From: SCRD01 sp046705285
Lineage (GTDB): Bacteria > Acidobacteriota > Terriglobia > UBA7540
Assembly (NCBI GenBank): GCA_046705285.1
Contig: JBJKQK010000229.1
Span: 1-21,564, forward strand
DNA: 21,564 nt
Direction: 5' to 3'
The notes beneath the pieces are model-generated. The model made no database searches and was not told the DNA's origin. It saw only the letters and a list, made by a program, of their open reading frames with translations. Positions 7,856-15,139 of the stretch are shown in pieces; position 1 is the first letter of the stretch, and every line of letters begins with the position of its first letter. A program made the translations under genes and the position numbers.

Positions 7856-8662
7856 TTACTGAAGGAACTGCTGAAGATACGAATCCTGGGTGGATACCAT
7901 TTCCATCGGCGTACCGTGGAAATGCACCGAACCTTCCCGCAGCACCAGAAAACGCGTGGCGGTATTCGATCCTTTCATTCCATTCTCTCTGACCGGGACT
8001 AACCCACCTGTGTCTTTGGAGTATGTGAATTTGGCCAGCCAGAACGCATCCTGAAGCCGATGTGTGACCACAATGGAACTGACGCCCTGAGTGTCACGAA
8101 GTTTGAGGATGAGGATATTAATGGTTTGGGCGGTCACCGGATCAAGGCCGCCAGTGGGAGAATCGTAGAGCATGATCGGGGGATCGTTCACAATCGCTCG
8201 CGCAATCGAGACGCGGCGTTTCATGCCTCCCGATAACTCCGCAGGCATTTTATCGATGGCCGCCTCAAGCTCCACAAAGCTCAGCACCTCACGAGCACGC
8301 CTTTCGATCCCGCCTTCGTCCTTCATCCCCTCCTCGCGCAACCGATAAGCAACATTTTCGTAGACCGAAAGCGAGTCGAACAAGGCTCCTTCCTGGAACA
8401 CAATCCCCATTCTCTGCCGAATCCCGCGCATCTCTTTTTCGGGAATCGGGCCAAGGTCACGGCCTTCCACAATCACCTCTCCCTCGTCCGCTTTCAGAAG
8501 GCCCAGGGCGAGCTTCAGAAGCACTGACTTGCCCGATCCGGTGGCGCCCAGCAGGATCAGCGTTTCACCACGGTCTACGGTGAACGAGACGTTGGAAAGC
8601 GCCGGCTTCTCATCAAAGGAAAGCCAGACGTTCCGAAACTCGATTGCGGCTGGCGATTTCAT
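7856..8662 (-). CDS. mlaF: MlaF-like ABC transporter ATP-binding protein
   Basis: This cytoplasmic ATPase powers the MlaE permease and has 268 residues from ATG 8662. The nucleotide site is clear: Walker A GATGSGKS (39-46), Q-loop VFQEGALFDSLSV (Gln90), signature ELSGGMKRR (from about 142), Walker B IMLYDSPTGGLDP and H-loop His201. The residue after the Walker-B Asp167 is Ser168 (codon TCT), where the catalytic Glu is expected. I chose ATG 8662 because the domain begins at once (AAIEFRNV). Reading open to 8914 would add 84 low-complexity residues and overlap the end of mlaE. ATG 8662 has no good Shine-Dalgarno site, so a GTG or TTG a few codons upstream remains possible. The stretch after His201 (about 210-235) is an inserted segment before FLVLREG. 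Confidence 0.92.
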   Translation of the reverse strand: MKSPAAIEFRNVWLSFDEKPALSNVSFTVDRGETLILLGATGSGKSVLLKLALGLLKADEGEVIVEGRDLGPIPEKEMRGIRQRMGIVFQEGALFDSLSVYENVAYRLREEGMKDEGGIERRAREVLSFVELEAAIDKMPAELSGGMKRRVSIARAIVNDPPIMLYDSPTGGLDPVTAQTINILILKLRDTQGVSSIVVTHRLQDAFWLAKFTYSKDTGGLVPVRENGMKGSNTATRFLVLREGSVHFHGTPMEMVSTQDSYLQQFLQ

Positions 8663-8772
8663 GCTTGGCAATAGCGAGAGCACGCCGGGAGAACTGAACA
8701 AACTCCGCGCGGCAAGTCTTTCTCTTCGGCCTCGAAAGACGGGCTCCTCGATTGGACGGCCCGCTGGAGAAT

Positions 8773-9552
8773 TCAAAAGAAATGAATCGCAATCAGGAAT
8801 TTCGTGAGAAAGAAATCCACCACCAGAATCAGCACCGATGCCACAACGACAGCCTGGGTGGTTGACCGGCCCACGCCCTCGGTGCCGCCGCGAGTTGTCA
8901 ACCCGAAATAGCATCCCACCAGGGCTATGATCACGGCAAAGAAAAAAGGCTTCAACAGGCCTTGAGTTACATCCTCAAAAGTGAGGGCCTGATAGGCGTA
9001 TGTCCAATATTCCACCGAAGTCAGGTGCACCGTGTAGAAGCTCACGAAATACCCGCCCAGCATACCGAAGAAATCCGCAAGCACCGTCAGCAGAGGCAAA
9101 GTGATGATCGCAGCGAGCAGGCGCGGAGTTACCAGCTTGCGCACCGGATCGGTTCCCAAAGCCCGCATGGCATCAACCTGCTCGCTGACAAGCATGGAGC
9201 CGATTTCCGAAGCAATACCCGAACTGTTGCGTCCGGCCACCATCAGGGCGGTCAAGACAGGTCCCAACTCACGGACAACCGAAAGGGAAACCACCTCTCC
9301 CAGGATCGAGACCTCTCCAAAGGTACTCAGGGTTCGGTAGGTCTGCAGCGCAAGAACTCCGCCCGTAAAGAAGCCCGTCAGCAATACAATGGGCAGCGAC
9401 CCTACGCCGATCACATCCATCTGCATTAACGTGTCGGCAACGTATCGCGGCGAAGTGAAAAGGTTCGCCAGCGAGTTTGCCAGCAGATAAGTAAAGTCCT
9501 GAACTGCCTGAACCTTATGCTTGATATATCCGTCGATTGATATCTCTGCCAT
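8773..9552 (-). CDS. mlaE: MlaE-family ABC permease
   Basis: This polytopic inner-membrane permease of the Mla/MCE lipid transport complex partners with the MlaF-like ATPase and MlaD-like ring encoded downstream. The 259-residue length is normal. Family stretches include GFFTGGVLALQTY, VVRELGPVLTALMVAGR, GSMLVSEQVDAMRALG and TTRGGTEGVGRSTTQAVV. Five or so hydrophobic segments are visible. ATG 9552 is the first in-frame Met; the upstream Shine-Dalgarno match is weak. It is the first gene of the minus-strand set mlaE-mlaF-mlaD, with 110 bp to mlaF. The promoter should lie in 9553-9795. Direction of lipid flow cannot be told from sequence. Confidence 0.94.
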   Translation of the reverse strand: MAEISIDGYIKHKVQAVQDFTYLLANSLANLFTSPRYVADTLMQMDVIGVGSLPIVLLTGFFTGGVLALQTYRTLSTFGEVSILGEVVSLSVVRELGPVLTALMVAGRNSSGIASEIGSMLVSEQVDAMRALGTDPVRKLVTPRLLAAIITLPLLTVLADFFGMLGGYFVSFYTVHLTSVEYWTYAYQALTFEDVTQGLLKPFFFAVIIALVGCYFGLTTRGGTEGVGRSTTQAVVVASVLILVVDFFLTKFLIAIHFF

Positions 9553-9795
9553 GAGCTTTGGAAACTAACATCCTAATCGAACGACACCCTTTCAGCAATG
9601 TGTCGAGCAGAATTTCTGCCGCCTGCCTCAGTCGAGCGGCGGATGTTCTCCCTCGCTGCACCTCCTGTTTAGGATGGCTGTTCACGCAGTTGTTCACAGC
9701 TCAGCGAGAAATCTCTGTCAGGTCAGTGCAGAAAAGATTGGGATTGCAAGTAGTTGGGCCGCTCTGGCGCCAGCGAACTCGGCGATACGAGCAGC

Positions 9796-9826
9796 AAAAA
9801 AAATAGGGGGAAATTCCTTTCCCCCT
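9796..9826 (-). terminator. Strong intrinsic terminator reading leftward
   Basis: On the minus strand AGGGGGAAA (9826-9818) pairs perfectly with TTTCCCCCT (9813-9805) around a 4-nt loop. It is followed by TA and a run of eight T, a textbook Rho-independent terminator. It stops minus-strand transcription entering from about 9830-9960 and lies upstream of mlaE. Confidence 0.8.
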
Positions 9827-9951
9827 AAGCGTCGGGTCTTGGGTCTAATCTCCGAGCTTGCTCCTGATTTCCCCCATGGGAGGCTAAGCAGGGCGAGCTC
9901 TGTCCGTGTTTAAGCAAGACCGTGGCCAAAGCGCAGAGAAGGAACAAAGAG
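9796..9951 (-). ncRNA. Candidate structured small RNA ending in an intrinsic terminator (6S-like rod shape)
   Basis: A strong minus-strand terminator (9796-9826) has no ORF upstream that it could serve. The sequence before it folds as one rod. The closing stem is GGTCTTG (9921-9915) with CAAGACC (9841-9835). A large internal loop follows (14 and 12 nt). Next comes GAGCT (9900-9896) with AGCTC (9858-9854), then TGCTT (9890-9886) with GGAGCA-side bases 9863-9859, and an apical CCTCC/GGGGG hairpin with a 3-nt loop. A closing stem, central bubble and terminal hairpin are the general plan of 6S RNA, but I see no sequence proof of that family. The 5' end near 9951 is inferred from a weak promoter. 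It could also be a long 5' leader or an unnamed RNA family. Confidence 0.4.
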
Positions 9952-9957
9952 TTCAAG

Positions 9958-9984
9958 ATCATAGATAAGTTATTTTTATTGCAA
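9958..9984 (-). promoter_or_regulatory. Possible promoter of the candidate small RNA
   Basis: On the minus strand TTGCAA (9984-9979) and TATGAT (9963-9958) resemble the -35 and -10 boxes, with 4/6 and 5/6 matches. The spacer is only 15 bp, shorter than ideal. A start near 9951 would follow. The setting is AT-rich, unlike its surroundings. Confidence 0.25.
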
Positions 9985-10049
9985 CTATTTATTCTGTATA
10001 CTCACTGTGCAACGTTTACTCCGACGCCTATTGAGGTATGATCGCTTCA

Positions 10050-10065
10050 ATACCAATTTTGGTAT
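10050..10065. promoter_or_regulatory. Operator-like palindrome ATACCAA-TT-TTGGTAT
   Basis: A perfect 7-bp inverted repeat with a 2-bp centre lies in the AT-rich region about 240 bp upstream of the cpsB-like gene and about 100 bp upstream of the start proposed for the leftward RNA. This size and symmetry suit a dimeric repressor. No regulator gene is adjacent. Confidence 0.35.
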
Positions 10066-10111
10066 CTTCCGAACGCTATATACAAAAATCCATATTAACC
10101 CAGCCTTTTTG

Positions 10112-10127
10112 GGGCTGCGTGCAGCCC
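10112..10127. repeat. Perfect palindrome GGGCTGC-GT-GCAGCCC
   Basis: A 7-bp GC-rich inverted repeat with a 2-bp centre sits 47 bp to the right of the ATACCAA palindrome. It could be a second protein-binding site or part of an RNA hairpin in the leader of the cpsB-like gene. No U-run follows, so it is not an obvious terminator. Confidence 0.35.
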
Positions 10128-10304
10128 GATGTCAGGTTTGCTATCAATGGACCCCAACTGGCTCAAATCAGGCACGGTGTTGACCTGCAAGGTGGGTCCT
10201 GCGTTAAAGTGAGAAAATCCCGTGTTCGAGCATGCCGGGAGGGCAGGGACTACAATGACGTGCTTTTGGGGCGCCGTTCTGCTTCCTGACGAGAAGAGGC
10301 TTGT

Positions 10305-11084
10305 ATGATTGATATCCACTGCCATCCTTTACCGGGCATTGACGATGGGGCCAAGTCATTTGATATTGCCTTGGCCATGTGCGAGATGGCAGCCAACGAC
10401 GGCACCACACATTTGGTCGCCACGCCTCACTGCAATTACAGGTACCGCTTTGATGTTGAACTCAATCGTGCCAAGTTGAGGGAGCTTCAGACGGCCGTGG
10501 GCGAGTCCCCGAAGTTGTTGCTGGGGTGTGACTTCCATCTTTCATATGACAATATCCGCAAGCTGAAGGAGCACGGGCCTGACTATTCAATCAACAACAC
10601 CCACTATCTGCTGGTGGAATTTGCCGAGCACTTTATTCCAGAGCAGATGGACAATGTTTTTTACGAAATACAGATGGCTGGCTACACACCCATTCTTACT
10701 CATCCCGAGCGCAATCCCGTGATCCAGCGCAAGCCTGAGTTGCTTTATCACTGGGTAACACGGGGTTGTCTGGGTCAAGTCACCGCCATGTCATACGTGG
10801 GCCGCTTCGGGTCGCGAGCCAAGGAGCTTTCCGAGGAATGGACTGGCCGCAATCTTGTTCATTTCTTTGCCTCTGACGCCCATGACCTTGACCACCGGCC
10901 ACCTGTTCTCTCCTCCTGCTACAAAAAAATCGCCTCGGTCTTGGGAAAGGAAACTGCCGATCGGATGCTTGAAACAAATCCTTCAGCTGTGATTAACGGC
11001 AAGTCTTTCCCTGCACAACCGGCGCCGCTTGGGCCGAAGCAAGGGCCTCGCAGGAAGAGTTGGCTTTCCATCTTCAGGCGGTAG
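10305..11084 (+). CDS. cpsB: CpsB/CapC/YwqE-type PHP-domain tyrosine-protein phosphatase
   Basis: This metal-dependent cytoplasmic phosphatase of the PHP superfamily dephosphorylates the tyrosine kinase that controls capsule or exopolysaccharide export in studied relatives. Metal-ligand motifs appear in order: HCHPLPGIDDG (His5, His7, Asp13/14), ATPH (His42), GCDFH (about 74-78), VEF (Glu105), LTHPERN (His133) and FASDAHD (Asp191, His193). The 259-residue length is usual. The C-terminal 25 residues are a basic, Pro-rich tail (PLGPKQGPRRK). AAGAGG sits five bases before ATG 10305. No cognate kinase (Wzc/CpsD) or polysaccharide cluster is adjacent, so the partner is unknown; the GT2 gene at the window's left edge is about 9 kb away. 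The gene symbol is by family. Confidence 0.88.
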   Translation: MIDIHCHPLPGIDDGAKSFDIALAMCEMAANDGTTHLVATPHCNYRYRFDVELNRAKLRELQTAVGESPKLLLGCDFHLSYDNIRKLKEHGPDYSINNTHYLLVEFAEHFIPEQMDNVFYEIQMAGYTPILTHPERNPVIQRKPELLYHWVTRGCLGQVTAMSYVGRFGSRAKELSEEWTGRNLVHFFASDAHDLDHRPPVLSSCYKKIASVLGKETADRMLETNPSAVINGKSFPAQPAPLGPKQGPRRKSWLSIFRR

Positions 11085-11226
11085 AGAATCCCAAGTGTGG
11101 TTAAGTGAGTCAAGCCCAGGTTTCGATAAGGCGTGACAAGGTGTATCGCTCTTTTCTCCGATGGTTCGCGCCGGACTTCAGGCTTGGCCGGTGTAAATTT
11201 GATTTTCCCGAGATGGGACGGCGTGC

Positions 11227-11514
11227 ATGTTTGGCAGAAAAATCCGCGTCGAGATTCTGGAGCCGGGCGAAATGCGCGAATGTCCGGTTGCATGGCTTGA
11301 CAGTTTCTGCATGAGAAGCTTTACGGGGCGCAGCGCTTTCGACGATACCTTGCCCGTCTCAGACGGGCTGCTGGAAGCCGGATTCAGGATTGACTTGCAG
11401 TCCTTGAAGAACGATCTGGAAGACTGGCTGACGCGAAAATTTGGCGCGGGCTCCAAGGTCAGGTTGCGCCTGACTGAGGAAGATCGCGAAACTGATTCGG
11501 CAGGCAAGGCATAG
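11227..11514 (+). CDS. Hypothetical protein, 95 residues
   Basis: I do not recognise this protein. Codon choice looks coding, with mostly G or C at third positions and few rare codons. The product is an acidic, soluble alpha/beta-like chain: an N-terminal strand MFGRKIRVEILEPGEM, a middle Cys-Trp-containing segment (CPVAWLDSFC), then a probable helix LKNDLEDWLTRKFG and a final strand SKVRLRLTEED. Cys19 and Cys28 are the only cysteines. The Shine-Dalgarno site is weak (GGGACGG about four bases upstream). It is 142 bp downstream of the phosphatase gene on the same strand and could be co-transcribed with it. An overlapping ORF in another frame (11105-11314) looks less real. Confidence 0.5.
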   Translation: MFGRKIRVEILEPGEMRECPVAWLDSFCMRSFTGRSAFDDTLPVSDGLLEAGFRIDLQSLKNDLEDWLTRKFGAGSKVRLRLTEEDRETDSAGKA

Positions 11515-11611
11515 AAGTTGCTCGTTGAGTGGTGATGACAGTTCATTGCCGTGGGCAATCAGGTTAGAACGCGGGTGATTCGGGTGTCAGGTGTCCCCAC
11601 AAGAGGAAGGA

Positions 11612-11651
11612 GGAAGTGGTTACTCGAACTTACCGAATGATAACCACTTCC
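11612..11651. repeat. Perfect 11-bp inverted repeat upstream of glmS
   Basis: GGAAGTGGTTA (11612-11622) and TAACCACTTCC (11641-11651) flank an 18-bp spacer, 268 bp before the glmS ATG. It could be an operator or a leader hairpin. There is no U-tract, so a terminator is unlikely. Confidence 0.45.
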
Positions 11652-11905
11652 CCAGGTAGTCACAGAGTTGAATTAATCATATTGATGGCTGATATGCCAG
11701 AATGGTTGCAAAGTTGTCGAGATTTTTTTCTGCGGCTGTTTTTTTCTTTTGAGAGTTTGCCGTGGAGTTCGAACCTCCACCCTTCTTTGTCGTTTCTTCT
11801 ACAGCGTGCGAGCCCGGACGTTGCTGCTTTCCTTCAGGCAAGGCACAATAGTTCCTGGAGCTTCGAAGTAATTGCCGAGGTTTGCGTGAAATCTCGAATC
11901 CTTTC

Positions 11906-11912
11906 TGGAGGA
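11906..11912 (+). promoter_or_regulatory. Strong Shine-Dalgarno site of glmS
   Basis: GGAGGAG seven bases before the ATG at 11920 fixes the start, so that Cys2 becomes the N-terminal nucleophile after Met removal. Confidence 0.85.
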
Positions 11913-11919
11913 GACTTCT

Positions 11920-13743
11920 ATGTGTGGCATCGTTGCTTATGTTGGGCATCAGCCGGCGAGTGAGGTCCTTGTGGAGGGTCTCAAGAGACTTGAGTACCGG
12001 GGTTACGACTCAAGTGGGATTGCCATTCTTGGCGCGCACCCGTACCTCGCAAAAGCAGTGGGGAAGGTCGCGGCTCTTGAGCACAAGGTCTGGCAGGAAA
12101 AGCCCGTGGGAGGAATGGGAATTGCCCACACGCGCTGGGCGACGCACGGCAAGCCGACAGAGGCGAACGCGCACCCGCACACGGATTGCACCAAACAGAT
12201 TTTTCTAGTCCATAACGGGATCATTGAGAACTTTGCGCTCCTGAAAAAGAGGCTTATCGCGGAAGGCCATGTGTTTACCTCGCAAACGGACACGGAAGTT
12301 CTTTCTCATCTCATCGAAAGTTCTTACCAGGGAGACCTTGAAGCCGCGGTGCGAAGGGCGTTGCTCCAGGTGGAGGGAACCTATGGCCTGGCGGTGATTC
12401 ATGCTTCGCACCCCAACGAGATTATCATGGCCCGGCGTGGCAGCCCCATCGTACTGGGCGTCGGCAAGGGTGAGTCGCTGGCGGCGTCTGACACGTCTGC
12501 GCTCGCCCAGCACACAGACCAGGTGATCTACCTTGAAGACAATGAAGTGGCGCGCCTCGGACCGGGAGAATTTTACATCAGCACTCTTCAGAACAGGCGC
12601 GTTGAGAGGAGGGCGACGGTCATCGACTTCGGGCTGGAATCTCTGGACCGTGGAGTATTCCCCCACTTCATGCTCAAAGAGATCTCTGAGCAGCCTGAGG
12701 CTGTCGAAAACGCGCTTCGTGGCCGGTTAAACCATTCGGAGGGCGTGGCCAAGCTCGGTGGCCTGGAATCCGTTCTGGACCGGCTCCAGCAGGCCCGCCA
12801 CCTGATCATTGTGAGCTGCGGTACAAGCTACTATGCGGGGCTCCTGGGGCGCTATGCTTTCGAAGCCCTGACCGACCTTACCGTTGAAACCGAGCTTGCC
12901 TCGGAGTTTCGTTACCGAAAACTGAACATCCGGCAAAACACGGTGGTTCTGGCAATCAGCCAGTCGGGGGAAACGGCGGACACCCTGGCAGCCTTGCGCG
13001 AGGCGAAGCGCAAGGGAGCGTTGGTTCTGGGTCTTGTGAATGTTGTGGGCAGCTCCATCGCCCGCGAAACGCATGCTGGCGTTTACTGCCATGCTGGAAC
13101 CGAAGTCGGCGTAGCTTCAACCAAGTCATTTGTTTCCCAGGTGACGATTCTGATCCTGATGGCGCTGCTCATGGGCCGCAGTCGCGATCTGTCTTACGAG
13201 GAAGGCACCCAGCTCATCCGGGGGCTTGAAAAGGTGCCGGACCAGATTCGGGAGATTGTAGCCCAGTCAGACCGGATCCGCGACCTTGCCCAGAAATACT
13301 GTCAGTCGCACCACTTCCTTTACATCGGCCGCAAGTACGAGTATCCGGTCGCGCTGGAAGGCGCCCTGAAACTGAAGGAAATTGCTTACATTCACGCCGA
13401 GGGTTATGCAGCCGGCGAAATGAAACACGGGCCCATTGCGTTGATCGATCCCAAGTTCCCCACCATGGCCATTGTTCCGGAGGATAGTTCCTATGACAAG
13501 TCAGTCTCGAATGTCCAGGAAATTCGAGCGCGCGAGGGTCACATCATCGCAGTGACGACGGCCGGCAACAACAGGCTTGGCTCACTGGTCGACGACGTCA
13601 TTTATGTTCCGCCCAGCATCGATATTGTTACGCCCCTGCTCACCGTGATTCCGCTCCAGTTGTTTGCCTATCACTGTGCCGTGATTCGCGGCTGCGACGT
13701 AGACAAGCCCCGCAACCTGGCCAAAAGCGTCACTGTCGAATAG
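11920..13743 (+). CDS. glmS: Glutamine--fructose-6-phosphate aminotransferase (isomerizing)
   Basis: GlmS makes glucosamine-6-phosphate from fructose-6-phosphate and glutamine, the first committed step to UDP-GlcNAc for peptidoglycan and lipopolysaccharide, in the cytoplasm. The 607-residue length is complete. The N-terminal class II glutaminase domain begins MCGIVAYVG with nucleophile Cys2 and carries TRWATHG and the NGIIEN segment. Two SIS sugar-isomerase domains follow (SCGTSYYAG, SQSGETADTLAAL, then EGALKLKEIAYIHAEGYAAGEMKHGP). The chain ends DKPRNLAKSVTVE, the expected C-terminus. The gene stands alone with a long upstream region, and converges on galE. In the context of the sialidase module about 3 kb away, GlmS runs opposite to the NagB deaminase needed for catabolism, so it is biosynthetic and probably unrelated. 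Confidence 0.98.
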   Translation: MCGIVAYVGHQPASEVLVEGLKRLEYRGYDSSGIAILGAHPYLAKAVGKVAALEHKVWQEKPVGGMGIAHTRWATHGKPTEANAHPHTDCTKQIFLVHNGIIENFALLKKRLIAEGHVFTSQTDTEVLSHLIESSYQGDLEAAVRRALLQVEGTYGLAVIHASHPNEIIMARRGSPIVLGVGKGESLAASDTSALAQHTDQVIYLEDNEVARLGPGEFYISTLQNRRVERRATVIDFGLESLDRGVFPHFMLKEISEQPEAVENALRGRLNHSEGVAKLGGLESVLDRLQQARHLIIVSCGTSYYAGLLGRYAFEALTDLTVETELASEFRYRKLNIRQNTVVLAISQSGETADTLAALREAKRKGALVLGLVNVVGSSIARETHAGVYCHAGTEVGVASTKSFVSQVTILILMALLMGRSRDLSYEEGTQLIRGLEKVPDQIREIVAQSDRIRDLAQKYCQSHHFLYIGRKYEYPVALEGALKLKEIAYIHAEGYAAGEMKHGPIALIDPKFPTMAIVPEDSSYDKSVSNVQEIRAREGHIIAVTTAGNNRLGSLVDDVIYVPPSIDIVTPLLTVIPLQLFAYHCAVIRGCDVDKPRNLAKSVTVE

Positions 13744-13767
13744 CCGCTGTCTTTACCCTCGGGGAGT

Positions 13768-13879
13768 CTGTGTGGAAACCGCAGTTGTAGCGGCAGTCTG
13801 CGAGCACGTCCTTCGTTTTCAATAGGTTTTGGCGCCCATAGAGCGCCGCTACACCGGAAGGACCATAGTTTTCACACAG
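13768..13879. repeat. 112-bp imperfect palindromic element between glmS and galE (REP/MITE-like)
   Basis: Outer arms CTGTGTGGAAAC (13768-13779) and GTTTTCACACAG (13868-13879) pair with 11 of 12 matches; weaker pairing extends several bases outside. Inside are TGTAGCGGC (13786-13794) and GCCGCTACA (13845-13853), a perfect 9-bp pair. GGCGC-CCATAGA-GCGCC (13831-13847) forms a small hairpin overlapping the right arm. It contains no ORF. It lies between convergent genes, where it may also end both transcripts. The nested symmetry suggests a non-autonomous repeat, but one window cannot show copy number. Confidence 0.55.
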
Positions 13880-13942
13880 ATTTCCCGGAGAGCGTGGCCC
13901 TCAACGCCAGGCCGGTTGAGAGGTAATTCCAGCGGAGACGTC

Positions 13943-14923
13943 CTATGCCTTCCGGCCTTTTGACGCGTGCCATTTCCAGGCACTCTGGATGATGGTATCC
14001 AGGTCGGAGTAGCGTGGTTGCCAGCCGAGCACCCGCTGAGCTTTGCTGGGATCGGCGACCAGGACGGCGGGGTCGCCGGGGCGGCGCGCGCTGTCTTTGG
14101 CCGGGACGTGCCCGGCGCAAAGTTTCCCTACCGTGGAGACCACCTCGCGCACCGAATGGCCCTGGCCGGTTCCCAGGTTGAGTTCTGTGCTCTCGCCGCC
14201 CGCCACCAGATAGTCGAGCGCGCGCACATGCGCATCCGCCAGGTCCGTCACATGGATGAAATCGCGAATCGCCGTGCCGTCCGGAGTGGGGTAATCCGTG
14301 CCGTAGATTTCCACTTCCGGGCGCTGGCCCAGCGCCGCCTGGATCACCAGCGGAACCAGGTGTGTTTCCGGGTTGTGTTCTTCGCCGAGTTCTCCATCCA
14401 GGTCGGCCCCCGCCGCGTTGAAGTATCGCAGAGCGACCCCGCTGAGCCCGTACGCCGCTGAATACCACTGAATGGCGCGTTCCATGCAGAGCTTTGACTC
14501 GCCGTAGGGATTCACCGGGCTCTTGGGGTGGTCCTCCGGGATGGGCGTCTTTTCAGGATTTCCATAGGTTGCTGCGGACGATGAAAAGACAATGTGCTTC
14601 ACTCCCCGAGCCTTCATCGCGTCGAGCAGAACGAGTGTGCCGACGACATTGTTCCAGAAATACTTCTGGGGATTGATCATGGACTCTCCGACCAGCAGGC
14701 TGGCGGCAAAGTGCAGGACGCCTTCAATCCGTTGTTTCCTGAATACCTTGTCCACCAGCCTTTTGTCGCCGAGATCGCCTTCAATGAATGTTCCCCACTT
14801 GGCTGCCGAGCGGTGTCCGGTGGAAAGATCGTCCAGAACCACGATCTTATGACCCGCCTGGGCAAGGGCTTTCGCCGTATGGCTTCCGATGTATCCTGCA
14901 CCGCCGGTCACAAGCACTCGCAT
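13943..14923 (-). CDS. galE: UDP-glucose 4-epimerase
   Basis: GalE interconverts UDP-glucose and UDP-galactose (some members also UDP-GlcNAc and UDP-GalNAc) with tightly bound NAD+, in the cytoplasm. From ATG 14923 it has 326 residues. The Rossmann motif GGAGYIG is at 7-13, FSSSAATYG near 113-121 holds the catalytic Ser, and YGESK (Tyr140, Lys144) gives the YxxxK pair. LRYFNAAGAD (165-174) and RDFIHVTDLA (220-229) are typical of GalE. The reading frame stays open to 15070, but the extra 49 residues do not resemble the family. AGGAG upstream and the immediate Rossmann start support ATG 14923. The gene supplies UDP-galactose for glycans such as those built by glycosyltransferases. It converges on glmS. 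Confidence 0.95.
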   Translation of the reverse strand: MRVLVTGGAGYIGSHTAKALAQAGHKIVVLDDLSTGHRSAAKWGTFIEGDLGDKRLVDKVFRKQRIEGVLHFAASLLVGESMINPQKYFWNNVVGTLVLLDAMKARGVKHIVFSSSAATYGNPEKTPIPEDHPKSPVNPYGESKLCMERAIQWYSAAYGLSGVALRYFNAAGADLDGELGEEHNPETHLVPLVIQAALGQRPEVEIYGTDYPTPDGTAIRDFIHVTDLADAHVRALDYLVAGGESTELNLGTGQGHSVREVVSTVGKLCAGHVPAKDSARRPGDPAVLVADPSKAQRVLGWQPRYSDLDTIIQSAWKWHASKGRKA

Positions 14924-15139
14924 AATCTTGATCTCTCCTGGTGAATCGGGCCCGTGGCCGAACTGTGCAACATTCCCTGCCGCAGGCGCGTCGAGCAAAC
15001 CATATTTTAGCTGGCAGATAGACACACGCCAAGCCGCGCGTCTCCGGCTGGCGTTTTGATGTACCGGCAAACAGTGATCGCCGGCACTTTCTGGCGGGAA
15101 CTCGGCCAGACAGTTCTTGCCCGGAGAAAATTGGAGTGA

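Larger units (their letters stand above)
9553..10304. other. 752-bp region without a protein gene; holds candidate small RNA and operator-like palindromes
   Basis: The gap lies between the divergent mlaE (minus) and cpsB-like (plus) genes. 9553-9795 shows no convincing ORF and presumably carries the mlaE promoter. 9796-9951 is a candidate minus-strand RNA with its terminator. 9958-10010 is AT-rich and promoter-like in both directions. 10050-10065 and 10112-10127 are palindromes. The remaining sequence up to the Shine-Dalgarno site at 10294-10299 shows nothing recognisable. Short ORFs here have non-coding composition. Confidence 0.6.
11515..11919 (+). other. 405-bp glmS upstream region without a gene
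   Basis: A small hairpin ATTGCC-GTG-GGCAAT (11545-11559) follows the hypothetical ORF. An 11-bp perfect inverted repeat (11612-11651) and a tRNA T-arm-like hairpin (11762-11780) follow, then T-rich tracts at 11720-11750 and the strong Shine-Dalgarno site of glmS. I looked for the conserved core of the glmS ribozyme and do not see it. No open frame here has coding character. Confidence 0.5.

Noticed and set aside
8663..8914. 84-residue N-terminal extension of the MlaF-like ORF
   Set aside because: The extension overlaps the end of mlaE, is Arg/Gly/Pro-rich with no fold, and the ABC domain starts right after ATG 8662.
11762..11780. GTGGAG-TTCGAAC-CTCCAC hairpin that looks exactly like a tRNA T-arm, upstream of glmS
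   Set aside because: No matching acceptor 5' strand, D-arm or anticodon arm is found in the 90 bases before it, so it is not a tRNA. It could be a tRNA 3'-end remnant or chance; no integrase gene or second copy is seen in the window.
14924..15070. 49-residue N-terminal extension of galE
   Set aside because: GalE proteins start directly at the Rossmann strand, and the Shine-Dalgarno site lies before ATG 14923.
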